Below are positions 25,749 through 32,837 of a stretch of 64,000 nucleotides of DNA, piece by piece. Every line of letters begins with the position of its first letter. The first letter of the stretch is position 1. The stretch spans positions 248,001 through 312,000 of the forward strand of contig JADIYD010000006.1 of NCBI GenBank assembly GCA_016705475.1. The letters run 5' to 3'. This DNA is from Betaproteobacteria bacterium. Its GTDB lineage: Bacteria; Pseudomonadota; Gammaproteobacteria; Burkholderiales; Rhodocyclaceae. The position numbers were made by a program, and so were the translations under genes. Under the pieces are notes generated by a model, which was not told where the DNA came from, searched no databases, and saw only the letters and a program-made list of their open reading frames with translations.

Positions 25749-26342
25749 TCAGGGATTTTTGATGAAGTTTCTTATCTGGAGCGTGATTTCTGCCACGGGC
25801 ATGGCGAAGGCAAATTTCTTGACGAAGGCGCCGTCCGGGCCGAGCAGGATCATGCCGGCGGAGTGATCGACTGCGTACCGACCGGCATCGCTGCCCGGTT
25901 CGCGAACTTTGGCGTAGCGGATCTTGAAATTGTCGGCGACACGCCGGACCAGGGCAGGCGATGCGGTCAGGCCGAGAATGCGGGGGTCGAAGAATTCGGT
26001 GTAGGTCTTCAGGATTTTGCCGGTGTCACGTTCCGGGTCGACGGAAATGAAGATGGGCTGGAGGCGTGCTGCGTCGTCACCGAGCTGTTTGAGGATCTCA
26101 GCCATTTCGACCAGGGTGGTCGGGCAAACATCCGGGCAATAGGTGTAGCCGAATGAAATCAGCTGAAAGCGGCCGCGAAAATCCTCGTTGGTGATGGAGC
26201 GGCCGTTCGGGTCCTGCAGCAGGTAGCGCGGGATGATGGTGGGGTTGTTCGCTTCAGTGAGCAGGTCAAGACTGTGCGAGGACTGGGCGAGGGCAGGGCC
26301 GCCGCCAAGCAGGACGATCAGGAAGACAGCCAGGCGGATCAT
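25749..26342 (-). CDS. SCO1/SenC/PrrC family copper chaperone
   Basis: Thioredoxin-fold protein involved in copper delivery to cytochrome oxidase or in redox signalling, periplasmic. The 197-residue product has a signal peptide (MIRLAVFLIVLLGGGPALA), the copper-binding CxxxC in YTYCPDVCPTTL and the conserved His in VDHSAGMILL. ATG 26342 overlaps the preceding small gene by four bases; the longer frame is a shadow. Confidence 0.92.
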   Translation of the reverse strand: MIRLAVFLIVLLGGGPALAQSSHSLDLLTEANNPTIIPRYLLQDPNGRSITNEDFRGRFQLISFGYTYCPDVCPTTLVEMAEILKQLGDDAARLQPIFISVDPERDTGKILKTYTEFFDPRILGLTASPALVRRVADNFKIRYAKVREPGSDAGRYAVDHSAGMILLGPDGAFVKKFAFAMPVAEITLQIRNFIKNP

Positions 26343-26674
26343 TTGAGCTTGGCGAAGCTTTCCTGCATTTGTTTTTCGGCTGCAGTCATTTTGCTGGCGA
26401 GGGTCGCGGCGTCGGGGCACTTGCCGCCCTTGCCCTGGTCGAGATAGCTGGCGTTGGTGGCGTTCTCGAAGACTTCGCCGTAGCCACGGGTTTTGGGGGC
26501 GGTGGTGACGACGGCGTTGCGGGCGCGGGCGACCAGGGCGGGTTGCTGGCAGGCCAGCGCGATGCCGTTGAGGCGGCCGAGGGCTTCGACGGCAGCCGTG
26601 CCTTCGTCCAAGGCTTGGCTTGATTGGGCGAAAGTGCTCAGGAGCAGGGCGAGTATGGGTGCGGCGATCTTCAT
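26339..26674 (-). CDS. Small secreted protein of unknown function upstream of SCO1
   Basis: The 111-residue product has a signal peptide (MKIAAPILALLLSTFAQSSQA) and a helical mature part with two cysteines (LACQQP and GKCPD), probably disulfide-bonded. I do not recognise a named family. A ribosome binding site (AGGAGT region on the gene strand) precedes ATG 26674. Translational coupling to the SCO1 gene suggests a periplasmic redox or metal role, which is only inference. Confidence 0.72.
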   Translation of the reverse strand: MKIAAPILALLLSTFAQSSQALDEGTAAVEALGRLNGIALACQQPALVARARNAVVTTAPKTRGYGEVFENATNASYLDQGKGGKCPDAATLASKMTAAEKQMQESFAKLK

Positions 26675-26731
26675 GGCAGGAGTCCTCTGGGTTGTCGGGC
26701 GATTATAGGCAATGTCGGCAACCACGCCTTT

Positions 26732-27523
26732 TCACAGATCAAAAATGTCGAGCAGCAGCGGCAGCCCTTCGCTGATCGCCACCGGTCCGGGGGTCAGGAT
26801 GATGGCAGATTTGATTTCGTGCATTTTCCCGGTGTTGACCGCAGGAATGCTCTCCCAGCCGGGCCGGGCGGCGACGCGCTCGGGGCGGAAGTGCTTGCCG
26901 CACCAGGAGCCGATGATGATGTCCGGCGCGCGGGCGATGACGTCTTCTGGTGTTGGCCGACGGTCCTTGGCCAGCGGCGAGCGGGCCTGTTCGGCGAAAA
27001 TATCTTCGCCGCCGGCGATCTCGATCAGTTCGGAGGCCCAGCGGATGCCGCTGATCAGCGGTTCGTCCCATTCCTCGAAATAGACGCGCGGTTTTTTGCC
27101 GGTTCTGGCGACACGTTCGGCGGCGATGGCGCGGGCGTTGGCTATCTGCGCTTCCAGCCCGGCGACGATCTCGAGCGCCTTGGCTTCGGCGCCGACCAGC
27201 CGGCCGAGCGTTTCGACCATGCCGAGGATGTCCTCGACGCTGCGCGTATTGAAGGCGTAAACCGGCACGCCGGCCTTGATCAGGTCGCGGGAAATCTCGC
27301 TTTGCAGGTCGGAAAAGGTCAGCACGAGATCAGGCTGGGTGGCCAGAATCTTGTCGATGTCGCCGGTCGTGAAGGCGAAGACCTTGGGCTTTTCCTTGCG
27401 CGCTTGCGGCGGGCGCACGGTGTAGCCGGAAATGCCGACGATGCGATCCTGCTCGCCGAGGGCGTAAAGCACCTCAACGGTTTCGGTGGTCAGGCAGACG
27501 ATGCGCTGCGGGGTGCGGCTCAT
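26732..27523 (-). CDS. Cytosolic BtuF-like binding-fold protein
   Basis: The 263-residue product has the helical-backbone binding-protein fold of the BtuF/FepB class: RIVCLTTETVEVLYALG, RIVGISGYT, DIDKILATQPDLVLTFSDLQ, and PDIIIGSWCGKHF. It has no signal peptide: it starts MSRTPQRIVCL directly at the domain. It overlaps the true BtuF gene by four bases and lies in the cobalamin operon. It may bind corrinoid or another ligand in the cytosol, or it may be exported by a route not visible here. The stretch PAVNTGKMHEIKS overlaps a possible dispersed-element copy. Confidence 0.78.
   Translation of the reverse strand: MSRTPQRIVCLTTETVEVLYALGEQDRIVGISGYTVRPPQARKEKPKVFAFTTGDIDKILATQPDLVLTFSDLQSEISRDLIKAGVPVYAFNTRSVEDILGMVETLGRLVGAEAKALEIVAGLEAQIANARAIAAERVARTGKKPRVYFEEWDEPLISGIRWASELIEIAGGEDIFAEQARSPLAKDRRPTPEDVIARAPDIIIGSWCGKHFRPERVAARPGWESIPAVNTGKMHEIKSAIILTPGPVAISEGLPLLLDIFDL
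26811..26845 (-). repeat. Dispersed element, possible copy with 2-base insertion
   Basis: Minus strand: CCTGCGGTCAAC, an extra AC, CGGG, AAAA, TGCACG, AAATCAAA. Core and both tracts match apart from the insertion. The host protein motif here (PAVNTGKMHEI) is also a conserved family region, so chance is possible. Confidence 0.45.
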
Positions 27524-28410
27524 TTGGCCGGTCTCCGGCTGCGCGCAACATCAAGGTGAGCGCAGAGCTGTTCGGTGCCGTCGAGGATGCGCGGCGTATG
27601 GCGCTGCATGATGTCGGGGTTGATGTGGAACAGGTTGTCGCGCTTGACTGCGGTCATGCGCGTCCATTTGTCCCAGTCGTGCAGCCATTCCGGCTTGGCG
27701 TCGCCCATGCCGGTCGCGACGATGGCCTCCGGGTCGGCCTCGAGCACCGCTTCGACGGTGACGTTGGGCGCCATCTGCTTGAGGTGGCCGAAGACGTTTT
27801 CGCCACCGCAGATCTTGATGGCGTCGCTGATGATCTGCGGGCCGCCGACGGTGAGCAGGGGTGTTTTCCAGATCTGGTAGAAGACGCGCACTTTCGGTTT
27901 TGCGGCGTGGGCGCTGCGCAGGCTGTCGAGGCGCTTGCGGAAACGCTCGGCAGTGGCGTTGGCGACGGCCTCGGTGCCGGCCAGTTGGCCGATTCGTTCG
28001 ATCTGGCTGGCGACGTTGTCGATGGTGTTGGGCTGCGAGACATAAACCGTCAGGCCGAGCGCCTTGAGTTTGTCGACCTGCGTCATGTTGTTGCCGCTTT
28101 CCCAGGCCAGCACGAGGTCGGGCTTCAAGGCGGCAACGGCTTCGAGGTCGACGCGCGAATAGCCGCCGACGCGCGGCACCTTCTTCGCTTCCGGCGGATA
28201 GTCGCTGTAATCGACGGTGCCGACCAGCCGGTCGCCGGCCCCGGCCGCGTAGAGGCTCTCGGCGGCGTGCGGGGCGAGGGTGACGATGCGCCTGGCCGGC
28301 GCCTTGAGGCGGACTTCCTGGCCGGTGTCATCCTTGAAGACGAGGTCGGCTTGGGCCGCCGTTGAAATCAGCAATCCCACGGTGAACCGGAAAAAAAGGC
28401 CAAATTTCAA
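27520..28410 (-). CDS. btuF: Cobalamin-binding periplasmic protein BtuF
   Basis: Delivers vitamin B12 or other corrinoids to an ABC importer. The 296-residue product has a signal peptide (to about STAAQA) and the BtuF pattern RIVTLAPHAAESLYAAGAG, GTVDYSDYPPEA, VPRVGGYSRVDLEAVAALKP, PDLVLAW. No btuC or btuD lies in the window. ATG 28410 overlaps the cobD stop by four bases. The first 12 codons, including the start of the signal peptide (MKFGLFFRFTVG), are encoded by a reverse-oriented copy of the dispersed element. Confidence 0.88.
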   Translation of the reverse strand: MKFGLFFRFTVGLLISTAAQADLVFKDDTGQEVRLKAPARRIVTLAPHAAESLYAAGAGDRLVGTVDYSDYPPEAKKVPRVGGYSRVDLEAVAALKPDLVLAWESGNNMTQVDKLKALGLTVYVSQPNTIDNVASQIERIGQLAGTEAVANATAERFRKRLDSLRSAHAAKPKVRVFYQIWKTPLLTVGGPQIISDAIKICGGENVFGHLKQMAPNVTVEAVLEADPEAIVATGMGDAKPEWLHDWDKWTRMTAVKRDNLFHINPDIMQRHTPRILDGTEQLCAHLDVARSRRPAK

Positions 28411-28413
28411 ATC
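28376..28413 (+). repeat. Dispersed core-plus-A/T-tract element, copy 4
   Basis: CCCACGGTGAACCGG, AAAAAAA, GGCC, AAATTTCAAATC. Strong copy with one core mismatch. It covers the start codon and signal-peptide start of btuF, and touches the end of cobD. Confidence 0.8.
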
Positions 28414-29399
28414 GTTCTCCAGGCAGAAAGGGCATCGGCGAGGCGCAACCAGCCGGCTTCATCGCCGGGCAGGCCGACGCGCAGCAGCGGTTGCTGGTCG
28501 ACATTACGGGTCAGGATGCCCTGGCGGGCAAGGGCATCGTACAACTCGGCGGATTGCGCGCAGCTCAGCGTGGCGAACAGCGCCGTCGATTTGACCTCGC
28601 CGAGCGGCGCCAGCAGTTGGTGCAGACGTTCGCCGGCAGCCTGCAGGCGCGGGCGGGCGGCACTTTGCCATGCGGTGTCCTGCAAGGCCAGTCGGGCCAC
28701 TTCGCGGGCCGGGCCGCTCACCGTCCAGGGCCCCATCGCCTCGTTCATGCGGTTCAGAATGTCCGGCGCGGCGAAGATGAAGCCGACGCGCGCCCCGGCC
28801 AGCCCGAAGAATTTGCCGAGCGAGCGCAGCACGATCAGGTTGGGCGCATCGGAAGTGCCGGCCAGTGGCGTCAGGCTGTCCTCCGGCGTCGGGTCGATGA
28901 AGGCTTCGTCGATGATCAGCCAGCCGCCGCGCTTCTTGAGCTGGTGGGCGGCATCGACCGCAACATCGTGCGGATGGCGGTCACCGGTTGGGTTGTTCGG
29001 GTTGCACAGCAGCACGTAGGGGGTTGCCACCGACAGCGCGCGCGGCAACGTGGCGTTCTGCAGAAAACGCATCTTGTGTCCGGCCCGTTGCCAGGCTTGC
29101 GGGTGCTCGCTGTAAATCGGCGAAATGCAGGCCACCACGGCGCGTGGCAGCAGGGCCGGCAGCCAGTGGATGGCGGCTTGCGAACCAGCCACCGCGAGCA
29201 GGTTCGGGTTGCCGTAATACGCTGCGGCGGCGGTTTCCAGACCGTCGTTGTCCTCCGGCAGGCGCTGCCAGATGTCAGGAGACAGCGCCGGCACCGGCCA
29301 GCCATTCGGGTTGATGCCCGTCGACAGGTCCAGCCAGTTTTCCAGCGGAATGTTGTAGTGCGCGGCTGCTTTCCGCAGGCCGCCGCCGTGTTCAAGCAT
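28407..29399 (-). CDS. cobD: L-threonine-O-3-phosphate decarboxylase
   Basis: PLP-dependent enzyme that makes (R)-1-amino-2-propanol O-2-phosphate for the cobalamin nucleotide loop. The 330-residue product starts MLEHGGGLRKAAAHYN and has LDLSTGINPNGWP, LLCNPNNPTGDRH, WLIIDEAFID and the PLP-lysine motif LRSLGKFFGLAGARVGF of class I/II aminotransferases. ATG 29399 overlaps cbiB by eight bases; a TTG twelve bases upstream is less likely. Confidence 0.92.
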   Translation of the reverse strand: MLEHGGGLRKAAAHYNIPLENWLDLSTGINPNGWPVPALSPDIWQRLPEDNDGLETAAAAYYGNPNLLAVAGSQAAIHWLPALLPRAVVACISPIYSEHPQAWQRAGHKMRFLQNATLPRALSVATPYVLLCNPNNPTGDRHPHDVAVDAAHQLKKRGGWLIIDEAFIDPTPEDSLTPLAGTSDAPNLIVLRSLGKFFGLAGARVGFIFAAPDILNRMNEAMGPWTVSGPAREVARLALQDTAWQSAARPRLQAAGERLHQLLAPLGEVKSTALFATLSCAQSAELYDALARQGILTRNVDQQPLLRVGLPGDEAGWLRLADALSAWRTI

Positions 29400-30327
29400 G
29401 CAAAAATCCAATCACAAAAAGTGCGGCCAGCCACAGCCAAAGGCTGCGCCGGATCAGCGAAATCGCCCTGCCAAGATCGGCCGCCACCGGGGCCGGTCCG
29501 GCCCCGAGCGGCGGGCGGATTTCCTCGTGGCCATGATAAATCGCCGCGCCGCCAAGCAAGATGCCGAGGCTGCCGGCGCCGGCCGACATCACCGGCCCGG
29601 CATTCGGGCTATCCCAACCCGGCGCCTGCGTTCGCCAGCAGGCCAGCGCGTTGCGCGTCCGGCCGAGCAGCGCGTAGGTCAGGGCCGTCAGGCGGGCGGG
29701 AATGAAGTTCAGCACGTCGTCGAAGCGTGCGGCGAAGCGGCCGAACAGGTTGAAACGTTCGGTACGGTAGCCCCACATCGCGTCCAGCGTGTTGGCCAGC
29801 CGGAAAAGGACGGCGCCCGGCCCGCCGAGCAGGGCAAACCAGAACAGCGTGCCGAAGATGGCGTCGTTGCCGTTCTCCAGCACCGATTCGACACCAGCCT
29901 TGGCCACGCCGGATTCATCGAGCCCCATAGTCTCGCGCGACACGATCCAGCCAACGCGCTGCCGAGCCTCGTCGAGACGGCCTTCACGCAAGGGCGTGGC
30001 GATAGCCTCGGCGTGCTCGCACAGGCTCTGCGCGCCGAGCGCGAAATAGAGCAAGACGACATCAACGGCGAACGGCGCCAGCGGCCGCAGCCAGAAAGCC
30101 AGCGCCACCCACGGCCCGACGGCGAGCAGCCAGGCCAACACGCCACCAGCCAGCGAACGCCGGTTCAAGCGTTTTTCGATGGCAGCCGCCAGATTGCCGA
30201 AGCCGACCAGTGGGTGAAAACGCGACACCTCGCCGAGGACGCGGTCGAGCAAAACGGCACTCAACGCGGCCAGCGGCATGGCGAGGGGGCCGGCCAGCAG
30301 CTCGGCCGGGTTGCCGGGCAAATTCAT
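29392..30327 (-). CDS. cbiB: Adenosylcobinamide-phosphate synthase
   Basis: Inner-membrane enzyme that attaches the aminopropanol (phosphate) side chain to adenosylcobyric acid. The 311-residue product has about five hydrophobic segments and family motifs LLDRVLGEVSRFHPLVGFG, GWIVSRETMGLDESGV, ESVLENGNDAIFGTLFW and SPNAGPVMSAGAGSLG. It overlaps cobD by eight bases and the HHH gene by four bases. Also called cobD in some nomenclatures. Confidence 0.93.
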   Translation of the reverse strand: MNLPGNPAELLAGPLAMPLAALSAVLLDRVLGEVSRFHPLVGFGNLAAAIEKRLNRRSLAGGVLAWLLAVGPWVALAFWLRPLAPFAVDVVLLYFALGAQSLCEHAEAIATPLREGRLDEARQRVGWIVSRETMGLDESGVAKAGVESVLENGNDAIFGTLFWFALLGGPGAVLFRLANTLDAMWGYRTERFNLFGRFAARFDDVLNFIPARLTALTYALLGRTRNALACWRTQAPGWDSPNAGPVMSAGAGSLGILLGGAAIYHGHEEIRPPLGAGPAPVAADLGRAISLIRRSLWLWLAALFVIGFLHA

Positions 30328-30569
30328 GCGCCTTGCTCGCCAGCCAGCGCGATGATGCCGCTGATCGCCGCACGGGCCTGCGGGCTGTTGTGCCAGCAGG
30401 TCGAGCCCATCAGGCGGGCAATGCGCAGCGTGACTACGGACGGGTCTTCGCCGGCCAACTGCGCCAGGCTTGAAAAGCCGATCTGCTCCAGGCGATCAAT
30501 CACCGTCGTGCCAACGCCCTTGAGCGCCAGCATTTGCGCCCGCTCATCGGCCGAAAAAACGTCGCTCAT
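30324..30569 (-). CDS. Helix-hairpin-helix small protein
   Basis: The 81-residue product has a single helix-hairpin-helix unit (LKGVGTTVIDRLEQIGFSSL) followed by a second helical unit with one Cys-Trp-His (GSTCWHNSP). It resembles the pathogenicity-locus (Cdd1) small proteins. It is locked into the cobalamin operon by four-base overlaps on both sides (bluB before, cbiB after). A DNA- or nucleotide-binding role is possible; no function in B12 synthesis is known to me. Confidence 0.78.
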   Translation of the reverse strand: MSDVFSADERAQMLALKGVGTTVIDRLEQIGFSSLAQLAGEDPSVVTLRIARLMGSTCWHNSPQARAAISGIIALAGEQGA

Positions 30570-31321
30570 TTCGGGAAAATCCCCTTTTCCTGAATCCCGA
30601 CCTGCATTTCAGCCAATGCTGCGGTCAACCCGGAATTTTGGCCAGAATCGGCATCGCCCCACTGCTCGAAATAAACGAGATCGTTGATCGGCAGACGCGG
30701 CAGCCAACCGGCTTTTTCCAGCTCCGGCTTGTCGTTGAAATGACTGACATAGCCAATGCACAAATAGGCAATCGGCACGATGTGGTGCGGGATGCACAGC
30801 GCGTCCTGCAGCGCCTTTTCATGGAAGATGCTCACCCAGCCGACGCCCAGCCCCTCGGCTCGCGCCGCCAGCCAGAGGTTCTGCACGGCGCACACGCTGC
30901 TGTAGAGGTCCATCGTCGGCATGTGCGTGCGGCCAAGCACCACCGGCCCGCTGCGCGAACGGTCGCAGGTGATGCATAGATTGATCGGCGCTTCGAGAAT
31001 GCCCTGCAGCTTGAGCTTCGAGTAAATTTCGCGTTTCTCGTCCGGGAACATCCGCGCCGCTTCGGCATTGGCCTGCGCGAACACGCCTTGAACACGCTGC
31101 TTTACTTCCGGTGAGCGGACCAGCAAGAAATTCCAGGGCTGCATGAAGCCGACCGACGGCGCATGGTGCGCCGCCATCAGCACGCGAGCGAGCAAATCAT
31201 CGGGAACGGGTGTTGGCAAAAACTGACCGCGCACATCGCGCCGGCTAAAAATGGCCTGATACACCGCCGCCCGGTCAGCGTCGGAAAAAGCCTGCGCCTG
31301 CGGCGCGGATAGATTTTCCAT
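30566..31321 (-). CDS. bluB: 5,6-Dimethylbenzimidazole synthase BluB
   Basis: Flavin-destructase that cleaves reduced FMN with O2 to form the lower ligand of cobalamin. The 251-residue product is a nitroreductase-fold protein: IFSRRDVRGQFLP, MAAHHAPSVGFMQPWNFLLV, GLGVGWVSIF and LCIGYVSHF are BluB hallmarks. ATG 31321 has a strong ribosome binding site (GAAGGGG); the longer frame reads into the riboswitch. First gene of the minus-strand cobalamin operon. Confidence 0.93.
   Translation of the reverse strand: MENLSAPQAQAFSDADRAAVYQAIFSRRDVRGQFLPTPVPDDLLARVLMAAHHAPSVGFMQPWNFLLVRSPEVKQRVQGVFAQANAEAARMFPDEKREIYSKLKLQGILEAPINLCITCDRSRSGPVVLGRTHMPTMDLYSSVCAVQNLWLAARAEGLGVGWVSIFHEKALQDALCIPHHIVPIAYLCIGYVSHFNDKPELEKAGWLPRLPINDLVYFEQWGDADSGQNSGLTAALAEMQVGIQEKGIFPK
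30618..30650 (+). repeat. Dispersed core-plus-A/T-tract element, copy 5
   Basis: GCTGCGGTCAACCCGG, AATTTT, GGCCAGAAT. Inside the 3' part of bluB on the opposite strand, which reads it as SGQNSGLTAA. Tract 2 is short. Confidence 0.6.
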
Positions 31322-31377
31322 GGATTCCCCTTCTGGAAAAACAAAAGGCTGCCGTCCACACAGCCTGCAATCATCTC

Positions 31378-31634
31378 CCGGCCGGTCTTCTGACTTGGAA
31401 TCGTCCCGAACGATGCGCCTTCCCGGCGTTTGCGCGCAGTGGCCAAATGCATCGCCCGTCATCCTCACAGCGTTGGGCACGTGGCGGAATCACACCGCCT
31501 TCCCGATTCTCCGTCCCGGCGCTTTCACAAACCGCCCCTGACTTTGTCGACTTCGCCTCGCCGTGCAGAAGCACTGTCTTCGGCTCGTCTTCGCGTCAGG
31601 GGCAATTTGTGAAAGCGCCGCAAACGGCACCCGG
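31378..31634 (-). promoter_or_regulatory. Cobalamin riboswitch upstream of bluB, with extended hairpin
   Basis: On the minus strand the conserved blocks appear in order: GGTGCCGTTTGCGGCGC near 31631, AATCGGGAAGGCGGTG and GATTCCGCC, then GCCACTG, CGCCGGGAAGGCGC and AAGTCAGAAGACCGGCC. These are the class I Cbl aptamer elements, including the B12 box GCCACTG. A long inverted repeat is inserted near the 5' side (31518-31619). The bluB ATG is about 55 bases downstream. It should repress the bluB-cbiB-cobD-btuF operon when cobalamin is abundant. This explains most of the 361-base gap between bluB and the NYN gene. Confidence 0.88.
31518..31619. repeat. 25-bp inverted repeat inside the cobalamin riboswitch
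   Basis: Arms 31518-31542 and 31595-31619 pair over 25 bases with two mismatches (GGCGCTTTCACAAA-CC-GCCCCTGAC against TT), separated by 52 bases. In RNA this forms a long hairpin extending the 5' part of the aptamer. Confidence 0.85.
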
Positions 31635-31682
31635 AGATAAAAGCGAAAGGATAACAGGTGCACTATGGACGAGATACCCGTT

Positions 31683-32774
31683 TCAGGCTTCCTTCGCGTT
31701 TTTTCCGAGGCGGAATTCCTTATTTGCACCGCCGGCATCGCTCATGTCGAACTGGCCACTGGCATGAAGTGCTTCGGTAAGGCTGGAGCAAGCGGAGTCT
31801 TCGAGATTGTGTCCATGGTCGCGAAGATAATTGCCGATTGCCGCCAGACTGCTCCAACCATTCGGTCCTTGGCCGGCGCTTACTGCAGACTTGAGTGCCG
31901 CGATATAGGCCGGGTTCATCTGTCGTTTTGCCGGGCGACAGAAGTGGGCGGTGCCATTGCCTTGCTTGCGTTGTTTGAGTTCGAAAGTGCCGCTTGCCTG
32001 AAGCAATTTGATGAAATTGCTAGCGCCATGGCTACGCGGATCAAAATCGCTGTGATTGGCCCGAAGATACAGGGCGATGCGGGAGACGAGCGCCCAGCCA
32101 TCCTCGTCAGCGACATTGGTGTAGGCGCGCAGCAATGAGCTTTTGAGTTTGATCTGTTCGGTTTGAGCGGAAGCTTTGCCCGCGGCCGAGCGCGTTTTGG
32201 TGTCGCTGTTTTGGTTGCTGGGTAATTGAGCGGGGGCTGCTGCTGGCGGTGATGGTTGAGTTGTCGCTATTGCTGGCTGAGTAGGTGCTATGACAGGAGG
32301 AATGCCGAGATTTTCTACGTAAATGTATCGCTCGCAGGCGCTGACAAATGCTTTCGGAGCATGCTTTCGGCCGAAACCCACAACGCTGAGTCCATCTTCC
32401 CGTATGCGGGTGGCGAGGCGGGTAAAATCGCCGTCGCTGCTGACCAGGCAAAAGCCGTCCAGCCTGCGGCCATGTAGCAGGTCCATGGCGTCAATAATGA
32501 GAGCGCTATCGCTGGCATTTTTGCCCACCGTGTTGCGGTATTGCTGAATAGGGTGAATGCCGTGGTTGGCCAGCGTTTCACGCCATCTCGCTAGCTGTGG
32601 CGTCGTGAAGTCACCATAGACGCGGCGTACGGATAGACGAGCATCGCGGGTGATTTCTTCGATGATCGGAGCAATGATGTCCGGCGTATCGTTATCGGCA
32701 TCAATCAGCAAGGCGAAGTTGGGCAGATCGTGTTTCATGTGGAGGCGAGATGCAATCGGGATAGTGGTGCTCAT
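31683..32774 (-). CDS. NYN-domain nuclease-like protein with two OST-HTH/LOTUS domains
   Basis: The 363-residue product has an NYN (PIN-like) domain at about 15-160 (FALLIDADNDTPDII, HPIQQYRNTVGKNASDSALIID split by its Asp residues, FCLVSSDGDFTRLATRI), a Pro/Ala-rich linker and two C-terminal winged-helix OST-HTH units (about 210-280 and 290-355; SSLLRAYTNVADEDGWALVS, RDHGHNLEDSACSSLTEAL). Such LabA-like proteins are probably RNA-binding nucleases. The four acidic NYN positions appear present. An inner start (MKHDLPNFALLID, 32738) is possible. No functional link to the neighbouring B12 genes is evident. Confidence 0.85.
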   Translation of the reverse strand: MSTTIPIASRLHMKHDLPNFALLIDADNDTPDIIAPIIEEITRDARLSVRRVYGDFTTPQLARWRETLANHGIHPIQQYRNTVGKNASDSALIIDAMDLLHGRRLDGFCLVSSDGDFTRLATRIREDGLSVVGFGRKHAPKAFVSACERYIYVENLGIPPVIAPTQPAIATTQPSPPAAAPAQLPSNQNSDTKTRSAAGKASAQTEQIKLKSSLLRAYTNVADEDGWALVSRIALYLRANHSDFDPRSHGASNFIKLLQASGTFELKQRKQGNGTAHFCRPAKRQMNPAYIAALKSAVSAGQGPNGWSSLAAIGNYLRDHGHNLEDSACSSLTEALHASGQFDMSDAGGANKEFRLGKNAKEA

Positions 32775-32837
32775 TGTGCCCGATTATTTCCGGACGGCTT
32801 GCGGCGATAATGGCGCCTTTATCGCTCAGAATTAGAT

